Notes: generated by a model from the letters alone, not told the origin. Counted from the first letter of the stretch, positions 7,681-14,442 are shown. The stretch: 32,804 nucleotides of DNA from Candidatus Segatella intestinihominis (GCA_900548535.1 URLG01000026.1:1-32804); one strand, 5' to 3'. A program made the numbers and translations.

Positions 7681-8011
7681 TATACAGATACTTCCTGAAG
7701 CAGAAGAATTCTTGGAGTACTTACCTGCTATATTGCAAGAAAGTGGTTACAAAGACAGCTACTCGTATGCTGTAGCCTATGTAGATGAAATCATTAACTT
7801 CATCTACGAGATACCTAATGCCATTCATCACAATATACCAAGTAATCTCTACTACCATTTTGAGAGATATGGAATGAACCTACAATACACTTTCTTCAAA
7901 CGAAAAGGCTCAAAGACCACTTGGTATATCTTCTTTGAGAAAAGAGATCACAATATTTTGGTTAAACATATATCGAACAATTGGATAGAAGGACATTATT
8001 TAAGAGGATAG
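7667..8011 (+). CDS. ParE/RelE-superfamily toxin-like protein
   Basis: A 114-aa protein with the usual order of this fold: an N-terminal strand and helix (YNIQILPEAEEFLEYLP), a helical middle, then a strand-rich half with FERYGMNLQYTFFKRKG and WYIFFEKRDHNILVKHI. Family members are mRNA interferases (RelE) or gyrase inhibitors (ParE); which one applies cannot be told. It starts 14 nt inside the upstream small gene, so the pair is co-transcribed. It is somewhat longer than a standard RelE (85-100 aa). Confidence 0.62.
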   Translation: MERYNIQILPEAEEFLEYLPAILQESGYKDSYSYAVAYVDEIINFIYEIPNAIHHNIPSNLYYHFERYGMNLQYTFFKRKGSKTTWYIFFEKRDHNILVKHISNNWIEGHYLRG

Positions 8012-8036
8012 TATTAAATAACCAAAGCTTCACAAG

Positions 8037-8095
8037 TAATAGAAAAGACCTCCGAAGATGACGACTGTAGCCCACTAGCGGAACTTCTTCTATTA
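8037..8095. other. Hairpin downstream of the toxin-antitoxin-like pair
   Basis: An 8-bp perfect inverted repeat, TAATAGAA (8037-8044) and TTCTATTA (8088-8095), has further partial pairing inside. No T-run follows, so it is not a clear terminator. The rest of 8012-8165 holds no other signal that I can see. Confidence 0.35.
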
Positions 8096-8165
8096 AATAA
8101 TACTAATTATCTAATATCTTGAAATATTTCTTGCAAAAAGGTGTAGAAGATTCGAGAATTTTTTG

Positions 8166-8267
8166 TAACTTTGCGCCTAAGGAGCTTTTCCTCTCGTATG
8201 AGTTCTCAAAAAGCTTAAACCGATAGTAAGGTCTCCTTCATAACCTATTAAAGAAAGGGGGCTTTCT
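8166..8267 (+). promoter_or_regulatory. Promoter and structured leader of the 386-aa protein gene
   Basis: A -7 box TAACTTTG (8166-8173) has no clear -33 element. The roughly 85-nt leader has competing pairings: AGCTTTT (8183-8189) with AAAAGCT (8209-8215), AAGGAG (8179-8184) with CTCCTT (8233-8238), and a small GAAAG-gggg-CTTTC hairpin (8253-8266) just before the ATG. The last could hide the start codon. The structure is inferred by eye. Confidence 0.45.
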
Positions 8268-9428
8268 ATGGACTCGTACGCCAACGTACCACAAGACATA
8301 CTGACCGCCTTTCAGGCAGCCAAAAGCTGCCTTGAAACGCTCGAGGACTTCTCGTACGACTTCCCTTGGGAGGTCGATGTTGAGGTTTCCGACATAGACG
8401 AAAGCACTTGCCTTCATCTATGCCTAGACTTCAAATCGGCTTGCGTTTCGCTCCAAAAGATACATCTCAGCCTCTCCGAGATTGCGAAAAATTACAACAA
8501 TTCTTTCGTTACCGACTATCCCCTTTTCTTCCCGATGTATAAGGAACAATACCAGATGTTGATGACCGAGGATGCCCTCCGGTTGATCCATAAAATGGAG
8601 GAGATGGCTGGCAGGGCTGGCGATGGAGAGATGGCTGCCAATGCTGCCCTGCCCCCTGCCCTGGCGAGGCTCTGCCAAGAGGTGGGCGCGCTGGAGGAGC
8701 TGACCCGCCATATCCTAGCCCTCTGCCAGAATACGATGGACAGGGAGAAGCGACTCAGGCAGAACCCCAAGAGGTGCGTGAAGATGCTACAGCAGGTGAT
8801 AGAGGAGGCTACAAGAAACCAGCAGGGAGTGATCCAGATGTACCAGCAGATGGGCAGCAGTCTGATGCCGAAACCCCAGCCCGACGGCAAGCCGATGATG
8901 AGCGAGGTGATGAAGCAGTATGGGAGCCTGGAGGAGTTTGCCTGCGCCCAGCTACACCAGTTTTCGATGAACGACGTGAACACCTACGTGGTACAGAAAG
9001 CACTGATGGAGAGCCGGATGCAGGGACTCACCGAGGAAGAGATGCTCTGGTGGGGAGAGGAGCCCGAGATGGCCCGAAAGGTGCGCTACGTGATAGAGCA
9101 CCTGGACGAGCTGGACGTGGAGAGCAAGATGAGCGCCAAGGCGAGCAAGGCTGGCAGCAAGCACCTGATAGACGCCAAGTCCCTCTACATGCTGATGAAG
9201 TGGGCTCATCTGGCGGATGCCACCACCCAAGTGTCGGTGCCAGGATTCTTCCGATACTTCAGGAGTGTATACCAGGGGCGGTTGGAGCTGCCATCCGCAT
9301 CCAACTACCATAAATATAAGAGCAAAAACTCGCCCCAGGAGTATCAGCAGTTCCTGCAGAAGATAGACCAGTTGCTCCAAAACAGGAAGCAGAAAGCCAT
9401 GCAAGTGGCACTGCAAGCCGAAATTTGA
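8268..9428 (+). CDS. Uncharacterised 386-aa protein, first gene of the smalltalk/HU cassette
   Basis: I do not recognise a named domain. The protein is soluble, mostly helical and without a signal peptide. Residues 1-100 are acidic and rich in aromatic and cysteine residues (CLHLCLDFKSACVSL, DYPLFFPMYKEQYQML). Residues 100-215 form Met/Gln/Glu-rich helices that could be coiled coils. The C-terminal half has EEEMLWWGEEPEMARKV, a basic stretch (SAKASKAGSKHLIDAK) and FFRYFRSVYQGRLELPS. It is followed by a DUF4373 gene, a primase-helicase, DUF4248 and HU on the same strand, so a role in that cassette's DNA transactions is plausible but unproven. GC-rich codons begin about one quarter into the gene; the first quarter is less biased. 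Confidence 0.7.
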   Translation: MDSYANVPQDILTAFQAAKSCLETLEDFSYDFPWEVDVEVSDIDESTCLHLCLDFKSACVSLQKIHLSLSEIAKNYNNSFVTDYPLFFPMYKEQYQMLMTEDALRLIHKMEEMAGRAGDGEMAANAALPPALARLCQEVGALEELTRHILALCQNTMDREKRLRQNPKRCVKMLQQVIEEATRNQQGVIQMYQQMGSSLMPKPQPDGKPMMSEVMKQYGSLEEFACAQLHQFSMNDVNTYVVQKALMESRMQGLTEEEMLWWGEEPEMARKVRYVIEHLDELDVESKMSAKASKAGSKHLIDAKSLYMLMKWAHLADATTQVSVPGFFRYFRSVYQGRLELPSASNYHKYKSKNSPQEYQQFLQKIDQLLQNRKQKAMQVALQAEI

Positions 9429-9747
9429 GCCCCGAAATACCGAAGCGGAGTAGATATTTGATGATTTTTCCCCCACTGGAGTGGATGACACGGAGTAGAT
9501 GTCATCCACTCTTTTCGTCTACTCCAGCCACTTTTCATCCACTCCCCCCATGGCGAGTGCATACACTCGGGCGGTGGGAGTGGACGGACAGAGCCTCCTG
9601 CGTCCACTCATCCCCCACAAGAGTAGACAGCCCGCCGCCATCCCGTCCACCACATCCACCGCGCACCATCTACTCTCCTCATATCCAGCTACTTCCCCCT
9701 CCAAGAAAGCCTCTACCAAAAAGTTTGCGCATTCTCCATTTTCCCCT
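9429..9747. other. Non-coding region with ten GAGTRGAY sites (iteron- or operator-like)
   Basis: This gene-free stretch holds ten copies of the octamer GAGTRGAY. Five are on the plus strand (9448, 9479, 9493, 9578, 9621) and five on the minus strand (plus-strand starts 9504, 9517, 9537, 9602, 9668). Some form perfect inverted repeats: GAGTGGATGACA (9479-9490) with TGTCATCCACTC (9500-9511), and GAGTGGACG (9578-9586) with CGTCCACTC (9601-9609). CGAGTG-cata-CACTCG (9554-9569) lies between them. The cluster sits upstream of the DUF4373 promoter, as iterons or an operator array would for a replication gene. Confidence 0.8.
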
Positions 9748-9755
9748 TATCTTTG
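9724..9755 (+). promoter_or_regulatory. Promoter of the DUF4373/primase-helicase genes
   Basis: TTTG (9724-9727) and TATCTTTG (9748-9755) are separated by 20 nt, a full Bacteroidetes consensus promoter. It produces a leader of about 165 nt before the ATG at 9928. Confidence 0.8.
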
Positions 9756-9761
9756 CACCCA

Positions 9762-9927
9762 GGAAATCCATTCTCGATGGCATAGCTACCCATCGCCCTC
9801 TCCCCCCAGCTGCCTTAACCCAAAGGTCTCCAGCCAGGGAGGAAGGACCGCTGGAGGATGGATGATACCGCCCTCGGACAGACTCAGTCTTGAGACCCTG
9901 ATATCACTGACCGGGAAGAATAAGAAC
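9762..9927 (+). other. Long structured leader before the DUF4373 gene
   Basis: Two overlapping pairings compete in this leader: CTCCAGC (9828-9834) with GCTGGAG (9850-9856), and GGTCTC (9825-9830) with GAGACC (9892-9897). The pairs share bases 9828-9830, so they exclude each other, as in an attenuator. No known RNA family is recognised. Confidence 0.4.
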
Positions 9928-10806
9928 ATGAGAAATAATAGGACAAAAGATTCTTCTGAAAAGAATCAAGTAAAGGGTGCTAATCCTCCGAAAATTAAGA
10001 TTATCGGTTGGTTTAAATTTCCCGTCTTCATCGCAGAAGACCATCGTATAGAACTGCTCATTCAGCATGAGGGCATGAAAGGTTTTGGGCTTTACGTCAG
10101 CATTCTGTGTAGAATCTACTACAAGAAGAGTGAATGTATCACCCGTGATGAATTACTCTCCATCAAGGAGAAAGGATGCACTAAAGACACTCTCAAAAAA
10201 GTGGCATTCAATTATGGATTGTTTGATATAGACGAGAATAATCATGTCACATCAGCTATCGACTACACTGGTACGAATGATGATTTTTCATCTATCAAAG
10301 CAGTCAATAAGAATCAATCTGATGACCAATCTGATGACCAATCTGATGACCAATCTGATGACCAATCTGATTGCATTTCAACGCCCGTGCGCACGTATAA
10401 AGATAAAGATAATGATAATAAGAAGAATGATTATCATCATTCCAAGATTTATGATGATGATGAGCCTCTGCCCCCTGTGCTGATGGATCCCATCCAGTAC
10501 CTGCGCTCGCTGCCCCTGCAATCTGCCTGGGCGGAGGCGCTGCTCCAGTCGCTGGGCATGGCCAACCCCATCCTGCGCCAGCTGGTGATGGGCCAGTGGG
10601 AGGAGACCAAGGCATTCCTAGCCCTGCACATGGCAAGCCAAGACAAGGCGGCGCTCCTGCTCTCGGAGCACGACGTGAAGCGATACTTCACCAATTGCCT
10701 CAACAACCCCACCACCGCCCGCAAACTGCAAGAGCACCTAGCCGCCCAGCGTGCCAAGGAACAGGAGAAGATGCAGCAGGAGATGCGACGGCTCATGGAG
10801 AGTTAG
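9928..10806 (+). CDS. DUF4373 (Lin1244/Lin1753-like) replisome-organiser-like protein
   Basis: A 292-aa protein from MRNNRTKDSS. The frame is open to 9499, but that part covers the GAGTRGAY cluster and the promoter, so the ATG at 9928 is chosen. Residues 22-115 resemble DUF4373, a winged-helix domain of phage replication proteins (WFKFPVFIAEDHRIELLIQHEG, then GFGLYVSILCRIYY and VAFNYGLFDID). Residues 131-148 are a SDDQ repeat. The C-terminal part (170-292) is helical and ends in a Glu/Gln/Lys-rich coil. Members of this family are thought to bind DNA and help load a helicase, which fits the primase-helicase encoded next. The first 440 bp are AT-rich and the rest is strongly GC-rich, so the gene looks like a fusion. 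The stop codon lies inside an AGTTAGG array. Confidence 0.78.
   Translation: MRNNRTKDSSEKNQVKGANPPKIKIIGWFKFPVFIAEDHRIELLIQHEGMKGFGLYVSILCRIYYKKSECITRDELLSIKEKGCTKDTLKKVAFNYGLFDIDENNHVTSAIDYTGTNDDFSSIKAVNKNQSDDQSDDQSDDQSDDQSDCISTPVRTYKDKDNDNKKNDYHHSKIYDDDEPLPPVLMDPIQYLRSLPLQSAWAEALLQSLGMANPILRQLVMGQWEETKAFLALHMASQDKAALLLSEHDVKRYFTNCLNNPTTARKLQEHLAAQRAKEQEKMQQEMRRLMES
10318..10371 (+). repeat. 12-bp coding tandem repeat (SDDQ linker)
   Basis: Four full units of TCTGATGACCAA plus a partial one encode residues 131-148 of the DUF4373 protein. They sit at the junction between the AT-rich N-terminal domain and the GC-rich C-terminal domain. Confidence 0.9.
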
Positions 10807-10867
10807 GAGTTAGGAGTTAGGAGTTAGGAGGTAGGAGTTAGGAGTTAGGAGTTAGGAGTTAGGAGTT
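10801..10867 (+). repeat. AGTTAGG heptamer array
   Basis: Nine to ten units of the 7-nt repeat AGTTAGG, with one AGGTAGG variant, begin at the stop codon of the DUF4373 gene; the TAG at 10804-10806 is part of the first unit. The same repeat occurs at 24467-24697 and, degenerate, at about 28069-28115. Confidence 0.92.
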
Positions 10868-10887
10868 CTTGCTCCTAAGACAAAAAA

Positions 10888-10967
10888 GTAATCATAAATT
10901 TCAATTTTCAACTTTCAATTTTCAATTTTCAATTTTCAACTTTCAATTTTCAATTTTCAACTTTCAA
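10888..10967 (+). repeat. AGTAATCATAAATTTCAA element plus YTTTCAA heptamer array
   Basis: An 18-bp element (10888-10905) leads into about ten 7-nt units of TTTTCAA or CTTTCAA ending 3 nt before the primase-helicase ATG. The 18-bp element recurs at 12987-13004 and 28174-28191, each time shortly before a start codon. Confidence 0.88.
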
Positions 10968-10970
10968 AAT

Positions 10971-12950
10971 ATGAACAAGACATATCACATCATGATGCGC
11001 CAACTAGGCATCAAGCTGGAGGGCGCACGCAAGGCACAAGCCAAGAGCGGCAGAAACGATGAGTGCTACTACGCTTTCTGCCCCTGGTGTCACCACCTGA
11101 GACAGAAGAATGAACACAAGAAGCAGAGAGAGCTCTTCCTCAATCTCACCACGGGTGCCTACCACTGCATGCACTGCGACAAGAAGGGAAGAATGGACTC
11201 CGACCAATACATAGAGAAGAAGGAGGAGTATCTCGCATCCCGAGGCTGCAACGCCAAGCAAGGAGGCTATAGCAGCCGAGGAGCCAACGCCAACCGAGGC
11301 ACTCACCCCCTGTCCCGCACCAGCTACAAGCTGCCCCAGATCAACCGCTCAGCCCCGGGCCAGCAGTACAGCGACGGCATCAACGCCCAGTTTTCGCCCG
11401 ATGTGCTCAGCTACCTCACCCAGCAGCGAGCCATCCCCCTGGAGGTGCTCCACCAGATGCGCGTGGGCGAGAGCCTGATGAAGAGCGCGAAGTGCAAGGA
11501 GAAGTACGAGCACTGCATCGTGTTCAACTATTACGAGCAGGGCACGCTCATCAACCAGAAGTTTCGCTCGCTCGAGAAAAACTTCCTGATGACGCAGGGC
11601 GCCGAGCTCATCCCCTACAACATCGACGCCATCCTGGGCACGGAAGACGTGATCATCACCGAGGGCGAATTTGACACCCTGGCCCTCGTCGCCGCCCAGC
11701 TGCCCCACGCCATCAGTATGCCGAGCGGAGCCCAGGGAGGCACCCAGTGGATGGACCGCTTCTACGACCTCCACTTCGAGCCCAAGGAGCGCATCTACCT
11801 GGCCACCGACATGGACGCCCCCGGCATGAAGGCCGCCGAGGAGCTAGCCACCCGTCTGGGCCCCGAAAGATGCTACCGAGTCATCTTCTCGCCCGACTGC
11901 AAGGACGCCAACGATGAGCTCATCCGCCACGGAGCCGAGGCCCTCAGGCAGCGCATCAAGGAGGCGCAGCCCCTGCCCCTGAAGGACATCAAGCTGCTGC
12001 CCGACATAGAGGAGGAGCTGGACACCTACTACGAGCTGGGACCGCAGGAGGGCGAGCACACGGGCTGGCTAAACCTGGACCAGGCGGGCATCTCATTCGG
12101 CCTGGGACAGCTAGCCCTCATCACGGGCCGCACGAACGATGGCAAGTCGGAATGGCTCGACGAACTGGTGCTCCGACTGATGCTGCGCACCGGATGGCAC
12201 ACTGCCTACTGGAGTCCCGAGAACACCCAGCTGGACCACTGCCAGAAGATCATAGAGAAGCTCTGCAACCGCCGGCTGAAACACCAGGGACAGACGGGCG
12301 TGCAGCCCGAGATGTACCAGATGTGCAAGCAGTGGATGGCGGAGAACATGGCGTGGATAGATCTGCGCTCCAGCGAGCAGAAGCTGAAGACGCTGCTGGA
12401 GAAAGCCCAGTCATTGGTGCGCAAGATGGGCATCAAACTGCTGGTGGCAGACCCCTTCAACTTCATCGAGAAGGAGAACGGCGCCTACATGAGCGAGAAC
12501 GCCTGGGACAGCCACGTGGTGGGCACGCTCCGCGACTTTGCCATGGAGCACCAGCTGCTCATCTTCCTGGTGGCCCACCCCCGCAAGGTGGAGATGCAAC
12601 TGGACGGCCGCAAGCGCCGCATCACGATGGAGGACATCTCGGGCACCGCCGACTTTGGCAACAAGGCAGACTACTGCTTCTGCGTGGACCGCGACGATGA
12701 GCGCGGGGTGGTAACCGTGAGCATCGACAAGGTGCGCCGCAAGATGTATGGCTCTAAGGGCAAGCAGGCATACTTCTGGTACAAGCGTAACTGCGGCCGC
12801 TACGTGCCCTGCGAGCTGGATGCCACCACCCACAAGCCCATCTGGAGCAATGACCCCAAGTACGAGTACAACATCCAGAACTCCCACAGCAATGAGATGT
12901 GGCTCAGGCAGCCAGACCTCTTCGGCCCCATCGAGCCGATAGAGCTTTAG
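10971..12950 (+). CDS. T7 gp4/Twinkle-like primase-helicase
   Basis: A 659-aa protein from MNKTYHIMMRQLG; in-frame residues further upstream would be translated from the heptamer array and are rejected. Order of parts: an N-terminal zinc ribbon (C37, C40, C66, C69 in CPWC and CMHC) as in phage primases; a TOPRIM domain with EGEFD at about 231 and DMDAPG at about 278; a RecA-type hexameric helicase domain with a Walker A-like GRTNDGKSEW at about 385, Walker B IKLLVADPFNF, AHPRKVE and GTADFGNKADYCF. It would unwind DNA and may prime synthesis at a fork. The preceding DUF4373 protein is a candidate loader. Unlike a chromosomal DnaB, it combines primase-like and helicase parts in one chain. The stop codon is part of a dispersed repeat. 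Confidence 0.85.
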   Translation: MNKTYHIMMRQLGIKLEGARKAQAKSGRNDECYYAFCPWCHHLRQKNEHKKQRELFLNLTTGAYHCMHCDKKGRMDSDQYIEKKEEYLASRGCNAKQGGYSSRGANANRGTHPLSRTSYKLPQINRSAPGQQYSDGINAQFSPDVLSYLTQQRAIPLEVLHQMRVGESLMKSAKCKEKYEHCIVFNYYEQGTLINQKFRSLEKNFLMTQGAELIPYNIDAILGTEDVIITEGEFDTLALVAAQLPHAISMPSGAQGGTQWMDRFYDLHFEPKERIYLATDMDAPGMKAAEELATRLGPERCYRVIFSPDCKDANDELIRHGAEALRQRIKEAQPLPLKDIKLLPDIEEELDTYYELGPQEGEHTGWLNLDQAGISFGLGQLALITGRTNDGKSEWLDELVLRLMLRTGWHTAYWSPENTQLDHCQKIIEKLCNRRLKHQGQTGVQPEMYQMCKQWMAENMAWIDLRSSEQKLKTLLEKAQSLVRKMGIKLLVADPFNFIEKENGAYMSENAWDSHVVGTLRDFAMEHQLLIFLVAHPRKVEMQLDGRKRRITMEDISGTADFGNKADYCFCVDRDDERGVVTVSIDKVRRKMYGSKGKQAYFWYKRNCGRYVPCELDATTHKPIWSNDPKYEYNIQNSHSNEMWLRQPDLFGPIEPIEL

Positions 12951-13031
12951 GCACGGATTACACGGATTTTTTTCCAAAGCATGAAGAGTAATCATAAATT
13001 TCAAATTTCAACGTTCAAATTTCAAAATAAA
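12948..13031 (+). repeat. Composite intergenic repeat (CACGGATTA units plus AGTAATCATAAATTTCAA)
   Basis: TAGGCACGGATTACACGGATT begins with the stop codon of the primase-helicase gene. A T-run follows, then AGTAATCATAAATTTCAA (12987-13004) and TTTCAA-type heptamers up to the DUF4248 gene. A second copy of the same composite precedes cdd at 28121-28191. Confidence 0.85.
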
Positions 13032-13037
13032 AATCAG

Positions 13038-13283
13038 ATGGACGAACTCAAGGAATTTCAAATCAGAGTATACGGCAAGCAGGAGCTAGCCATGCTCTAC
13101 CTGCCCCACCACACACCGATGGCAGCCAAGAATGCGCTGATGCGCTGGATCAACGGCGACCAAGAGTTGCTGCAGAAGCTCAAGACAGCGGGCTATCAGC
13201 CCCTGCAAAAGACCTTCAATCCCAAGCAAGTGCACTTGATATTAGAGTATTTCGACGCCCCTCCAGGCTACATCGAACTATAA
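13038..13283 (+). CDS. DUF4248 family protein
   Basis: An 81-aa protein from MDELKEFQIRVYGKQELAML; the upstream in-frame ATG at 12981 lies in repeat sequence and is rejected. The pattern (start with a KQELAMLYLP motif, RWINGDQELLQKL in the middle, FNPKQVHLILEYFDAPPG at the end) fits DUF4248, a small Bacteroidales family found with HU and smalltalk genes. The fold looks like a small helical DNA-binding domain of the kind that reads a target through a C-terminal helix, but no biochemical role is known to me. It lies between the primase-helicase and HU genes. Confidence 0.75.
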   Translation: MDELKEFQIRVYGKQELAMLYLPHHTPMAAKNALMRWINGDQELLQKLKTAGYQPLQKTFNPKQVHLILEYFDAPPGYIEL

Positions 13284-13423
13284 AAAGAGCCCTTTCGAGC
13301 CCTAAAAAAGACTGCCAAGAGCCATATTTTCCGCCATCGCCCTCCTATCGCACACCTATCGGATAGCACCCTTGGCGGAATGTAGTATCTTTGCATCGTG
13401 ATAAGGAAGAACCTACTCTCCCT
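13284..13423 (+). promoter_or_regulatory. Promoter region of the HU gene
   Basis: TATCTTTG (13386-13393) is a good -7 box; no clear TTTG lies at -33. The part before it holds CTATCG...CGGATAG-like inverted bases (about 13346-13365) that could be an operator. No gene is seen in 13284-13423. Confidence 0.6.
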
Positions 13424-13584
13424 GCCTCCCGACGCAGCTGCCACCACTACGAGGACATAGCCTGCACCACATCGAGGACGCATTCGGAAATGCATCGAGG
13501 ATGCATCGGCCGAGACATCGAGGACGCATTTCCCACGACATCGAGGATGCAGCTGCCTCCACATCGAGGATGAAAATACTGGCA
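13424..13584 (+). repeat. 23-bp-period tandem array in the HU leader
   Basis: Seven consecutive units start at 13424, 13447, 13470, 13493, 13516, 13539 and 13562, exactly 23 bp apart. Units 3-7 begin with the core CATCGAGGAYG, mostly continuing CA, followed by about nine variable bases; units 1 and 2 are degenerate. GCATC-gag-GATGC gives some cores a small dyad. The period is not a multiple of three, and the array lies in the transcribed leader between the promoter at 13386 and the HU start at 13680. It does not encode a repeated peptide. Confidence 0.88.
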
Positions 13585-13679
13585 GCGCCGGCGATGACAC
13601 GCCGACGGCAGAAGGAGCACGGGGAGAGGAAAGTTCGAAAGATTTATGAACCCAAAAATTTTTAAAAACCTAAGAAGTT

Positions 13680-14213
13680 ATGGCATTAAAAGTAAAAGCT
13701 AAGGAAAGCAACGTAGCTTTCGAGAAGAACAAGCAGAAGTGGGCTTACGTATTGACTGCCAACCTCTACAATCGACTGGACGACGACAAGGTAGTGGCAG
13801 AGGCTGCCGTGAGAAGCGGACTGCCTAAGCCAGTGATCAACGCCGCATGGGGAGCCATCGGCGAGGTGATCAAGGCATGGGTCACCGAGGGTCACTCAGT
13901 GGCTATCCCAGGCCTGGGCAGCCTCCGATTTGGACTGAAGAGCCAGTCGGTGGCCGACGTGAACAAGGTGAGCTCCGACCTCATCAGCCGTCGCTACATC
14001 ATCTTCACCCCTAACGTGGAGATCAAGCAGGAGCTCAACTCCACCAGCATCAACATCACCTGCTACGACCGCACGGGCAAGGTGGTGAAGCAGGTTACCT
14101 CTACCGACGACCCTGACAAGGACCCAGACGGCACAGACGGCAATGGAGGCGGTTCCAGCACTGGCGGCACCACCCCTAACCCAGGCGAGGGCTCAGGCAA
14201 CGTGGGCCTCTAG
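13680..14213 (+). CDS. HU-family DNA-binding protein with disordered tail
   Basis: A 177-aa protein. Residues 1-125 fit the HU/IHF-like domain of Bacteroidetes (HU-HIG type): a strand-rich start MALKVKAKESNVAFEKNKQ, helices through NRLDDDKVVAEAAVRSGLPK, AWVTEGHSVAIPGLGSLRFG (the HU beta-saddle) and SRRYIIFTPNVEIKQEL. Residues 137-177 are a Gly/Ser/Pro/Asp-rich flexible tail. Such proteins bend DNA and are usual companions of smalltalk peptides and, often, an amidase. The gene has its own promoter, a roughly 290-nt leader with a 23-bp repeat array, and a hairpin between it and the smalltalk gene. Confidence 0.88.
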   Translation: MALKVKAKESNVAFEKNKQKWAYVLTANLYNRLDDDKVVAEAAVRSGLPKPVINAAWGAIGEVIKAWVTEGHSVAIPGLGSLRFGLKSQSVADVNKVSSDLISRRYIIFTPNVEIKQELNSTSINITCYDRTGKVVKQVTSTDDPDKDPDGTDGNGGGSSTGGTTPNPGEGSGNVGL

Positions 14214-14215
14214 AA

Positions 14216-14241
14216 GAGAGGGGGAATCATAACCCCCTCTC
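14216..14241. other. GC-rich hairpin between HU and smalltalk genes
   Basis: GAGAGGGGG (14216-14224) pairs perfectly with CCCCCTCTC (14233-14241) around an 8-nt loop. It is followed by A-residues, not T-residues, on the plus strand, so it is unlikely to terminate HU transcription. It may stabilise the HU mRNA end or set the HU/smalltalk ratio. Confidence 0.6.
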
Positions 14242-14284
14242 AAAAAAAAACAAGAAGTATAACCCTTAAAAACCCAACAAATAT

Positions 14285-14386
14285 ATGAAGAAAGAAACCT
14301 GGAAGAACATCATCAACCTCATCGTAACCATCCTCACCGCCATAGCCACCACGCTGGGCGTGAGCAGCTGCACGGGAGCGATGTAG
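14285..14386 (+). CDS. Smalltalk protein
   Basis: A 33-aa peptide that starts MKKETWKNIINLIVTILTAI and ends TTLGVSSCTGAM. This is the recognisable smalltalk family of Bacteroidales: a short basic N-terminus, one hydrophobic helix (about residues 8-25), and a cysteine after a lipobox-like LGVSSC. It is probably membrane-inserted; its function is unknown. It lies 71 bp after the HU gene. In related loci an N-acetylmuramoyl-L-alanine amidase gene often follows; none is found here, and the next genes are on the opposite strand. Confidence 0.85.
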   Translation: MKKETWKNIINLIVTILTAIATTLGVSSCTGAM

Positions 14387-14442
14387 GGAAAAGTAAAAAG
14401 GTAAAAAAGTAAAAAAGTAAAAACCAAGAAACTAAAAACCAC

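Noticed and set aside
9499..9927. N-terminal extension of the DUF4373 frame (143 residues)
   Set aside because: It spans the GAGTRGAY cluster and a consensus promoter and has Ser/Pro-rich low-complexity translation; the family domain begins after 9928.
13391..13573. 60-aa open frame across the 23-bp array
   Set aside because: The repeat period is not a multiple of three, so the peptide has no repeat and no conserved pattern; the region is the HU leader.
13424..13584. CRISPR array
   Set aside because: The 23-bp total period, with a 9-14 bp core and about 9-bp filler, is too short for repeats and spacers, and no cas gene is nearby.
8268..14386. Intact prophage
   Set aside because: No integrase, terminase, portal, capsid, tail or lysis gene is present, and no flanking direct repeats (att sites) were found by eye.
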